Under the pieces are notes generated by a model that saw nothing but the letters and a program-made list of their open reading frames with translations, was not told the origin of the DNA and did not search any database. A DNA stretch of 64,000 bases from Kryptolebias marmoratus (lineage: Eukaryota > Chordata > Actinopteri > Cyprinodontiformes > Rivulidae): assembly GCF_001649575.2 (NCBI RefSeq), contig NC_051434.1, positions 10,903,107 through 10,967,106 of the forward strand, read 5' to 3'. Shown here in pieces: positions 52,501 to 61,202 of the stretch (positions within the stretch are counted from its first letter, which is position 1; the number at the start of each line of letters is the position of its first letter). Both the position numbers and the translations under genes were made by a program.

Positions 52501-53088
52501 TGTAAGAAAAAAATACTTTTTGAATGTTAATGCACTCTGAGTCACAGGAGGCAATGATGGTTCTGTGTGAGAGTAGAAACTAAAAGAACATCAGATCTGT
52601 GTGTTTGGACTGAGAGACTCTGGCAAAACCTTGTTACTGTTTCCCACCAAAGGCAAAGGTGCAATCAGTTTTTGCCCTTTTGTGTTAAAAAAATATTTGA
52701 AGAACCAATGATCGAATTTTAATGAAACTGGATGTAAATCTTCAACTGATTAACTTTTTGAGTCAACCCAATTCAAGATGGCCCCCAGAGTTAATCAACC
52801 TTACCCAACACAAAAATGGCTATAACCCAGTGAATATTACAGAGTTTAAGCTAATATTTGGTGTGGTAGGTTTTTAAGGTTTGACCAAAATGTCTGTAAT
52901 TCTGTCCCTCCTCATCATAAAATGATTTTAGTTTAAAACTCTGGCATAAAAGTTGGCTTTCGATATGCAGTCCCATTAAGGAATGCTAGGCCTTTCTTAA
53001 TACATCTGATTTCCTGAAAACTCAATTAAGAGGATCATTCAGATTCCATATGACTTTCTTACAAAATAAAACTTTCTTCCCCCTGTAG
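49535..53088 (+). other. runx1t1: runx1t1 intron 4
   Basis: Phase 0 intron of 3,554 bp. The middle (about 49630-51450) is T/C-rich with no recognisable feature. At 51835-52060 there is a complex stretch with TAATTAATAA and GGGCCGGTAAAGC motifs that looks like a regulatory element. A copy of a dispersed repeat lies at 52700-52870 in inverted orientation. Confidence 0.85.
52700..52870 (-). repeat. Interspersed repeat family 3, copy B (inverted)
   Basis: On the minus strand this reads TTATAGCCATTTTTGTGTTG, GTAAGGTTGATTAAC, GGGCCATCTTGAATTGG and GTTAATCAGTTGAAG, matching 26130-26330. It lies in intron 4 of runx1t1, in opposite orientation to copy A. Confidence 0.72.
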
Positions 53089-53270
53089 GCCAACCTGCCG
53101 CTCCTTCAGAGGGAGCTCCTGCACTGTGCCAGGCTAGCCAAGCAGAACCCGGCTCAGTACCTGGCCCAACACGAGCAGCTCCTCCTGGACACCAGCACCA
53201 CGTCCCCGGTGGACTCCTCAGAACTCCTGCTGGACATCAATGAGAACGGCAAAAGAAGAACGCCGGACAG
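53089..53270 (+). CDS. runx1t1: runx1t1 coding exon 5 (end of NHR1/TAFH and linker)
   Basis: The acceptor is CTTCCCCCTGTAG at 53088. Sixty codons plus two bases encode joined residues 167-226: [20 protein letters not shown] completes TAFH, then [32 protein letters not shown] and RRTPD. The KRR cluster begins the basic segment linked to nuclear localisation in this family. The donor at 53271 is GTGGGC, clearly weaker than the others. Reading through it leaves the frame open to a TGA ending at 53424, so an intron-retained short form is conceivable. The last two bases (AG) join A of the next exon to make Arg 227. Confidence 0.96.
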
Positions 53271-54790
53271 GTGGGCGAATCACAAAAATCGGAACATCGC
53301 TCTGGGCAATTCGGGGTTTGAGTGCCTCGCTGGGGATTTGAATTTAGAGTTTATAAATTTAGCAGCCGCTGAAGCTATCCTTCTTCACTCTCTATCGTTT
53401 GAGCTCATGCATAAATCCCTTTGAGGGTGTCTGCATCCCCATGAGCTGCTACTCCCTAAGCACAAGCTGAGCCAATACGAGGCAATGGTATGTATGAAAA
53501 GTATTTGTTAGTGCTCCACGGGATCTCATGATCTGCTCTGTTGGATGTCTAAGCTCCTGGCTACTCCTCCTAATGGATCGGAACTAAAGGAAAACAATGG
53601 GAAAAGTCCACCTGGCTATACATGGACACACATTTACATAATGAAAGTGAAAAAAAAGGAGAAACTGTAGGATTTTGGTTGCAACATCATTATTTATTTC
53701 CATGCTTTTGTTTGTGTGTGTAAATATTCAGTGTGTATATCTCCTAATATATTTTCCTTCAAAAAGTCTCACCCCAAAATTTAAAAAATATATAACCAAA
53801 CCAAATCTATCAGGACCACAGCAATTTTTACATTTGTTTAACCTGCTATGCATTTAAGTAAAGTTCAGGGGTTTTTTTGTATGTTTTTTTAGTAATAAAA
53901 ATGAATAAAGCATCACTCCAGTGCAGATGCCTTTACAGGAAGAGTTTTACTAATTAGAAGAATAATTGACTTCAAAATCTTTACAAAACCACAGCCCCGT
54001 GCTTAATGCATTTATCATTAATAAGCATTTTTCAAGTTTTAAGACAGATGTTTGTACAAAAAAAGTGTTTTGTGGTGCATTTTTGTCTGTTATAGAAGTA
54101 CAATGCAAGCATTGTACTTAAATTCCCAGTGGTTTAAAATTTTTAACGCAGGCGAGGGAAGAGAAAATGAACATATTATATTTGCTGAGGGCCAAAACTG
54201 CTGAATGTGTTATTAATAATTCTCAGCCCTTGTTCCCCCGCCCCAACCATGGGATGGCGAGACATTTTTTTGTTTTGTAATACCTGCATATTTGCAGGCC
54301 GTGCGGTGCACAAGGGAGTGAGCTGAGGAGGGAAGGTGCATTTGTAAATGTGGGAGGGGAGTGAGAAAGTAAAGAGGTATCTATATTCAGTGAGAAAACA
54401 CAGTCTCTGTGTGTGTGAATGTGTGTGTGAGGTTCTCTATTCAGCGTGAAAGTGTGAGTCCGCTTCATATTTGTGAGTCTTGCGCGTGTGTGCCTGGGGA
54501 GACGGGCTGATAACACATACAGATGAGGCTGCAGCACCATTATGGCTGGCTAAGCACCTCTTGTTTCTGCTTACCTCTGCTCTGCATTCCCACTTATAAC
54601 AGTTTGTTTCGGAATATTGGAATTTGAATGGAAATCCTTAATTATCACCAACAACAAGCCATTAATGAATACTAATTAAGATAATAGTATGCTGAAAGCA
54701 GACCAGAAATAACATGGCATGGAGTGTAGGGGAAAATGCATACTGCCTTGCATTTTCTGTAAAGGCTCTAAGAAAAAAGCATTTTTAGCT

Positions 54791-54990
54791 TAAATATTTT
54801 AAAGTGGAGTTCTATGAAAGTTTATGAACAGTTAATACCTTACCTGTTGTAAATAACTCTTTGAACAACCAAAGATTGGACAAACAGGGTTCATTTCTGA
54901 CCACTGTCAGCACCAGCAGAACTACATGATACTCCTTCAGAAAGTGCCACAGCTAGTTGCTGCTGCCCTTATTTGTGCCTGTATATATAA
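54791..54990 (+). repeat. Interspersed repeat family 1, copy D (partial)
   Basis: Contains TTTTAAAGTGGAGTTCTATG, TTATGAACAGTTAATACC, TTACCTGTTGTAAATAACTC and TTGAACAACC, as in copies A-C. It lies in runx1t1 intron 5, in the same orientation as the other three. Confidence 0.65.
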
Positions 54991-56518
54991 GTAGACTTCG
55001 ATGTACTGTAAGTAACAGTGTAAAGCAATGTAAAGATTTGTAAAACAGTGTTTGAATGAACCACTGTGGAATATTTAAGATTGGAGTTGTTTAAAGGCAG
55101 GAATGGTCCAGATATGACTTCTTATAAGCAAAACAGAAGTGTTAAAACTACTTTGTACAAATTTAGAGCGAAAAAAAAACAAAACTATACAAAAGCTTTG
55201 GTACCATTCAGATTTTAAAAACCTTTGCCAAGATCTCACACTTTGAGTGTTATAGCTATAGCTTAAGGCTGAGTGATAAAATTTCAAGTCTATGGTAAAG
55301 AGATCTTAGCAAGACCAGAAAGATTTTGAGTGAGAACTGCTTGCAAACGAAAGGCAAATAAAAGTTTTTGTTTAATGGTAAGACATATTAGCACACTGCT
55401 GAGTGTTGTGTAAAAAAACTTAAATCCTAAATAAAAATCACCTTTGTGTTAGTTTATCAGAAGAAATGAGGCATATTAAATTTGTAAACTAATGTTAAAT
55501 GTATAAACAAGATTTGCAGATGAAAAACAAATGGGTTTGCATTCATAAGAAAGGTTAGCCTTTTATAAAGACGCCATCGAGCTCACTGTTAGGCACCGAG
55601 ATGTTATGACCTTGTTTGTAGCCAGGGACATGGGAAACTATTGATATATTTAATTACCACCACATAGTTATCTTCAGCACACCTTAAAGTCCACCAATTC
55701 AAAGGGCTGTGATCCAAACATCACCAAAAAGTCTTTGCAACATGGCCAAACAATCTCACAGAACTTCACTCATTTCTTCTGGAAAAATGAGTGAAAATTC
55801 CCCAAATAAGAACTAAGGGGCTTTTAGTCGCTACAGAAAGCCGTTTACAAGCTGTGATACTCGCCAGAGGAAATGTTGCAGTGAAGTGATCATACATGAA
55901 GCCCAGCATCTGCTTCAGACCTTTTTCCATTGTGTTATTTTTAAGCTCCAAAAGACAGTAACAAATACAGTCTTGTATAAAATGTATTATCTTTAGATAC
56001 ATGTCTTTTTTATATCAGTTTACTGGTTTTAGCTACTAACAGAATTGTCACAGTAATCACAAAAATGTTGCGCTCTGTTTCAATGTTTTAATCTCAACAA
56101 AACTGATAAAGCCCTAAATAGCCTTGGTGCATACTTGTGAACTTACATTATGGATCAGCAAACTGTGTGTGCAAACATCAGTACATCGTCGTGGTGACGG
56201 TGAGTGTGTGTGCGCGTACTGTCTGCAGACATAAACACTGTTGCGGCAGCAAGACTGGGGGAGAAAAGGGTGGGAGGGGGTGGGTAGATGAGTCGAGGGA
56301 GACGGAGAGATGGACGGATGGAAGAAAAGAGCATATGGAGAGCTGTGGATGAGCATTAGGAGCCCATAAAAACAGCTCATTAAGAAGTTCAATCTGTTCA
56401 TCGGAGAGAGAGATGGGAGAGAAAAGAAGCGAGAAAGAGGATGGGGGGGGGCAAACCAGGGGACCGTGGATAGCAGGGGAGGTTGGCAGGTTTTAACTGT
56501 GAACTGACAAAGCTGAGA

Positions 56519-56538
56519 ACACACACACACACACACAC
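56519..56538. repeat. (CA)n microsatellite
   Basis: Pure AC/CA run of about 20 bases; another CA run lies at 56579-56590. Confidence 0.96.
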
Positions 56539-57987
56539 CCATACTGTAGGCATAAAGGCACATATGTGCAAGCATGCGCACACACACACAAACACACCTG
56601 GCCACATTAATCTTTGGAAGCAGGCTAACAAAAATCCACCTGATCCCCTTGAAACTACTTGTGTGAGTTTTTGTCTGTGTGCCTGTAATTTGTGTGAGCA
56701 ACATTTAACTGTGTATTTATAAATTGACTTGTTCTCAATAAAAAAAAAAATAAAAAAACAGAAGAAAAAATCCCAAGATGATTCCAGGAAATGCAACCTT
56801 TCGTAGCAATTACTTTATCTGGTTGGAGGCTGGACTCAAACGGTGACAACAGCACGGGGGCTGAACCAGCTGCTGCACTTTTATAAAGAATAAATTTAAC
56901 AGCTAGCTTCGTATCACCGAGTTTTACAAAGTAGTGTGACGGTAACACTGCTTGCCCTCATATCATCTTCTCTCCTTTCTTTTATTTTCATTTCCTGATT
57001 TATTGTAACTCATAAAGGCTGTTATTATCTGCGACTGTGACTGCAGCAAAAATATGTTGAAGACTGAACAACGACAAAAAAACAATCTATCATATTTGAC
57101 CTCCTATTCCTTTTTCGTTTGTTTTTAACCTGATTTTACTTGGAACAAGTTTAGGATTTTTTCTGTAAGTCTGTAAACCAAGGTTGGTCTTAAAGGCAAT
57201 TGTTGTCTGATTCCATTAAAAAGTAGCTAAGACCTGGTTTGTTTTTCAATAGCCATATATTACTTATCTCTTCTGGTAAATATTTGATCCTTTCTTGGTG
57301 TGTTCGGAGTTTCAGGCACACAGTTACTCTAACAGAGTTTGTCTCATTATCCTTGAAAACAGATGTTTTAGTTTATTAACGCTCTTGTAAGCAACAATTA
57401 GTACTTGTGAATGTTCTTTACAATGCCGCTCAGTATTTCTGACCTCTGATTGGCCGTAAAAGGTGGTGAAAATGGAAATTACGCACACTGGTTCATGCAG
57501 GATCTATAGCTGTCATCTGGTGATTCTAAAAAAAAAAAAAAAAATCTCAACAGTGTTTTTAAATGGAGAAGCAAACATAGTTTATAAACCAGTTAAAAAC
57601 AGTGGTTGCAAATGCAGCTTTATGTAGTTTTAAAGTTTTAAATGTGGCACTCAGAACATTTTAATTGGTTGTTGGTCTTTATAATTCTACCTTCAGCCAC
57701 AGAGGAAAGTGGGTTTTTTTTTTTTGCTCTGATCCATCAAAGAGTTGGTGCTATTGTAGCTCCAGTTTTTTAGTGCTAGACCCAGAGATTTGGTGGTCAA
57801 AGCAGGAAAAGAAAAATCAAACTGAGAGCTTAGCAAGCACTGGCTCCAAACTAGCAATGGAACTGCTTTGATAGAAGAATTGCCTTTGAAGACCTTTTAT
57901 TGTAACGAAGGATAATTACCTTGGTGTTCCCGATGCTTTGTCACTTGTACCAGGCTGCTTAAAATCTGGTTCTGTGTTTCCACTCAG

Positions 57988-58250
57988 AACCAAAGAGAAC
58001 GGCTTTGAGCGAGAAGGTCCGATGCACCCGGATGTCCACCCCAGCAAACGGCCTTGCACCATTAGCCCCGCCCAGCGTTTCAGTCCATCCAATGGACTCT
58101 CCTACCAACCCAACGGCTTGCCCCATCCAGGTCCGCTCCCCCCGCAGCACTACAGGCTAGATGACATGGCCATCGCCCACCATTACCGTGACACGTACCG
58201 ACACCCCACCTCTAATCATCGAGAGATCCGAGAGCGAGCCAGGCCCATTG
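57988..58250 (+). CDS. runx1t1: runx1t1 coding exon 6 (basic/proline-rich linker)
   Basis: The acceptor is GTTTCCACTCAG at 57987 and the donor GTAAGGTG at 58251. The exon carries 1 + 87 codons + 1 bases (joined residues 228-314): [70 protein letters not shown], then Arg-rich [11 protein letters not shown]. This linker between TAFH and NHR2 contains the nuclear-localisation region and contributes to co-repressor contacts in mammals. [16 protein letters not shown] is the best orthology marker in the window; CBFA2T2 differs strongly here. Small differences from mammals ([19 protein letters not shown]) are what a fish orthologue would show. Confidence 0.96.
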
Positions 58251-58907
58251 GTAAGGTGTTCATATCATCTTGAGATTTCGGGTTTGTGCTTTTTCAAATC
58301 ATGTGTACACATACAGAGATAAGTCAGTGTCTTTAGGGGACACTATTTTTTGGACAGAGCTGTTTGGAAATGCAGGACATCTTTTGTTTATAGGAAACAA
58401 CATAAAGCTCATGAGAAAAATAACGTCCCACAATTTAGAGTTGTAATTATAAGATTATTACTTTTCTGGTTAAGCGCTTTCTGAAGAGCAAAAACTGAGT
58501 TTTTAGCCACTAATAGAAGCTGAGAAATACTGTTTATGAGTCCTCTGCTGGTGCACATTTTGGCACAATGTAGTTGTATTAAATCCATTTTTCTGATTAC
58601 ACTGTGAGGAGGCTCTTTAGGCCATTTTGGTTCTGTTCTAAATATAGCAGAAACATTTACTACGTCTTACCCTGTGATGGATGTTAACTGGACAAGAAGT
58701 TCAGTCATTTGGCCTCAGGGTGCGAGAGAGAAAAATGGAGACTACGAGGAAAAGGGAGGCAGGGAGAGGAGAAAAATGTGTGGCGAGAGGGTATAAAACA
58801 GGGACAAAAAGAAAGATAGAGGAGTAATTTTACATTCATCTCTCCCCTGTGTCTTTATCCCTGTATATTTCATCTGATTGTCGGTCTGTTTCTATTTCTC
58901 TCGACAG

Positions 58908-58996
58908 GAATGCATACAGGGACGAGGCAGGAGGAAGTGATTGACCACAGGCTGACCGACAGAGAGTGGGCTGAGGAGTGGAAGCACCTTGACCAT
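58908..58996 (+). CDS. runx1t1: runx1t1 coding exon 7 (lead-in to NHR2)
   Basis: The acceptor is TTTCTCTCGACAG at 58907 and the donor GTAAGAAA at 58997. Two bases complete Gly 315, then 29 codons follow (joined residues 316-344): [15 protein letters not shown], then [14 protein letters not shown]. The [13 protein letters not shown] part is the N-terminal end of NHR2, the amphipathic helix through which ETO proteins form tetramers and hetero-oligomers within the family. The exon ends in phase 0, in the middle of the helix. The upstream intron is short (657 bp), as is the next (979 bp). Confidence 0.97.
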
Positions 58997-59919
58997 GTAA
59001 GAAAAGTAATAACATTTTATTACTATTCTTTATTATTCTTTCTGTGTAGGTAATAATCTATAGTGGTAATCATGTCATATTAAAATATTTAGGATATTTT
59101 GCCGAGTTATCAAAACAGATTAGATAGATATACTGAACTTTGTTACCTTACTTTCTCTACATCAGATTGCATAATGCTAGTTGTGAGAATGGCTACATTA
59201 TAAAAATGAGCCAAACATTTGACTATTTTTGACCAATCAGATGACACAACAGAGCAAATTAGGCTCATCTAAAGGTTAGGATTTTAAATGAGAAGAGCAA
59301 AATTAACAGTTTAATCAAGTTAATTTACGAGTTAAAGAGCCTTTTAATAAGCTTGTTTTTCTAAACACGTACAAGCTTTACAAAAAGAAAAACATTCATT
59401 TTATAGGTATTGACTTGAAACAAAGTGCAGCTTTTAAATACTTTCATTGTAATTTGTTGCCTTGAGATGCAAACAGCACACAATGAAAATGTTTAAAATA
59501 TGCCAACAAAATGTTCACCCTTAGCATTGTTGATGTAGTCCTTCTGAAGCTGCTATTCAAACCTTTTCTGCAGATATAAACCTCTTATACCTAAGAAGTA
59601 AAACAATTCTTAAAATGTGACCTTGTGTAACATTATGTGAATGTTTTTCAACTCACTGTTGCTGTTATGAACTGATACGTAAATCAGTCTGTGACATAAT
59701 GTGTACATAAATGTTTCATATGAATGTGTTTCTTCACTGGCTGATGTGAGGAAACAGTGTCTGTCGGGGAGGTGTGACCTGACAAACCTAATTGTGTGTT
59801 AAAAGTGACAAAATATGAACATGCAATTCCACAACCACACTTCCCAAAACATGACAGATGTTAGCTTTATTTTAGACCTTTCCACAACTGCAGTTTTGCT
59901 GAATTTAAATGAACCCATC

Positions 59920-59948
59920 CCTTATTTGTATGTGTAAACTCAGAGCTG
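59920..59948 (+). repeat. 29-bp direct duplication, copy 1 (intron 7)
   Basis: Identical over 29 bases to 60522-60550 (starts CCTTATTTGTATGTG, ends ACTCAGAGCTG). This copy ends 27 bases before runx1t1 exon 8, in the region where branch point and polypyrimidine tract are expected. Confidence 0.9.
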
Positions 59949-59975
59949 TGTCTGCCTCTTGTTACCCCCCCCCAG

Positions 59976-60171
59976 CTGCTGAACTGCATCATGGACATGG
60001 TGGAGAAAACGAGGCGCTCGCTGACGGTGCTGCGGAGGTGCCAGGAGGCCGATCGGGAGGAGCTCAACTACTGGATTAGACGATACAGCGACGCCGAAGA
60101 GCTGAAGAAGGGCGCTGCTAGTGGGCAGTCCAGGCAGCAAAGCCCCGCAGCTCAAGAAAACGCCACATCAG
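59976..60171 (+). CDS. runx1t1: runx1t1 coding exon 8 (NHR2 core)
   Basis: The acceptor follows a C-run (TTACCCCCCCCCAG) at 59975; the donor is GTAGGAGA at 60172. Sixty-five codons plus one base encode joined residues 345-409: [20 protein letters not shown], then [20 protein letters not shown], then a variable tail with [18 protein letters not shown]. The first 43 residues are the core of the NHR2 tetramerisation helix and are practically invariant in vertebrates. The tail between NHR2 and NHR3 differs from mammals but keeps the RQQSP motif and length. Read-through at the donor stays open for 43 more codons to a TAA ending at 60302, so an intron-retained form would end soon after NHR2. A perfect 29-bp direct duplication flanks this exon. 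Confidence 0.97.
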
Positions 60172-60521
60172 GTAGGAGATCCCCTGCACCACGCAAATCT
60201 TTAAGAAAACATGGCTTCAAAAGAAACAGCCGACTAACCACTGCAGCACTGACAGGTGACTTCACCTCCCACCAAAGGTATATAGATACTAACTATTATT
60301 AACTGTCGGGACAATTTGAAATTATCTTAAAAATAGGTTTTCTTAGTTTATTTGCTTTTATTATATTCAAATGGGGGATTTTCTTTATTCCTAACAGTTT
60401 TTTTGTAAAGTTCTTCAAGGTTCTGTCCTGTATCATAAGGCTTAGTTCCATATTTAAGACTATACTCCTGTTCTGTCTGTTCACTTAAACTCTGATCTAT
60501 TTTCTAAAAAGACTACTTTAG

Positions 60522-60550
60522 CCTTATTTGTATGTGTAAACTCAGAGCTG
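60522..60550 (+). repeat. 29-bp direct duplication, copy 2 (intron 8)
   Basis: Second perfect copy of the 59920-59948 sequence, 602 bp downstream and on the far side of exon 8. Flanking bases are not similar, so the duplicated unit is short. Confidence 0.9.
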
Positions 60551-61133
60551 GGTTGTGACTCTTGGCGACAAATTGCAAACAGCTTTTGTGATGGTTCTCA
60601 GTTTCCTAGCTTTAGTAGCAACACCTTGCTTTCAAAGACATTTGATCATGTTTAAAAAATTAGCAAGACAAATCTTCTCTCAGAACGGTTGAGGTTGTCA
60701 CAGGCACTGGAACTTATCTTAAACTTTGCTCAGTTTAGTTTCTGCAAGCAAAAAGAACAAGAAATGTAAGACAAACATTGGGAGGAGTTGGTGACCTATG
60801 TGACAAAACTGAGACTGATTGGAAACAAAAAGAAAAAACTGCAACAAATTTGCACAAAAATGTTTCAGAGCTTCTGGTCAATTTTGGCCCAACATTTGAG
60901 CCATGAGTAACAATTCAGTGTGATTCCAAGTGAAAATGTGCGTGTTGTCTCGCATTTTTAGTCTTCAATTTGTTGCAAAATTAGCAGCCCAGTAAGGTAT
61001 GGGTCCAGGCAACTAATGGATGGTTAGCCTAACAATCATATGAAGTTTTAGCACTAGGATTATTTGTTAAACACTCGTTTCTAGCTGTATGTTATGTAAA
61101 ACTGTTGTTGATTTCTGGCATGTCTTCCTACAG

Positions 61134-61202
61134 AAATTCACAGAGAGCTGCTGCATCGACCTGTGTCTGGCTACGTCCCCGAAGAGATCTGGAAGAAAGC
61201 TG
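61134..61202 (+). CDS. runx1t1: runx1t1 coding exon 9 (start of NHR3), last exon in window
   Basis: The acceptor is TGTCTTCCTACAG at 61133 and the donor GTAAGCAG at 61203. The last base of exon 8 plus AA make Glu 410; then 22 codons and one base (joined residues 411-432): IHRELLHRPVSGYVPEEIWK, KA. GYVPEEIWKKA leads into the NHR3 coiled-coil-like helix, whose next exon (normally beginning EEAVNEVKRQ) is not present up to 64000. NHR3 is followed in the family by the MYND zinc finger that binds NCoR/SMRT and PPLXP peptides. The gene is therefore cut by the window edge, not broken. Confidence 0.95.

Larger units (their letters stand above)
53271..57987 (+). other. runx1t1: runx1t1 intron 5
   Basis: Phase 2 intron of 4,717 bp. 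The donor GTGGGC is weak. It contains a repeat copy (54791-54990), an AT-rich homeodomain-like stretch (54590-54710) and CA microsatellites (56519-56538 and nearby). The longest open frame (56114-56704, minus strand, 196 codons) is low-complexity and read as chance. Confidence 0.85.
58251..61133 (+). other. runx1t1: runx1t1 introns 6-8 (short introns)
   Basis: Three compact introns, 58251-58907 (657 bp), 58997-59975 (979 bp) and 60172-61133 (962 bp), separate the NHR2 and NHR3 exons. No dispersed repeats were recognised. The only notable structure is a perfect 29-bp sequence present both in intron 7, ending 27 bases before exon 8, and in intron 8. Confidence 0.85.

Noticed and set aside
56114..56704. 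196-codon minus-strand open frame in intron 5
   Set aside because: Made largely of translated microsatellite and purine-rich DNA (Ser/Pro/His and Cys/Val runs); no domain is recognisable.
56725..56770. AATAAA-like motif beside A-runs, as a second retrocopy end
   Set aside because: The A-run is broken by T and overlaps the AATAAA itself, so signal-to-tail spacing is wrong; treated as simple A-rich DNA.
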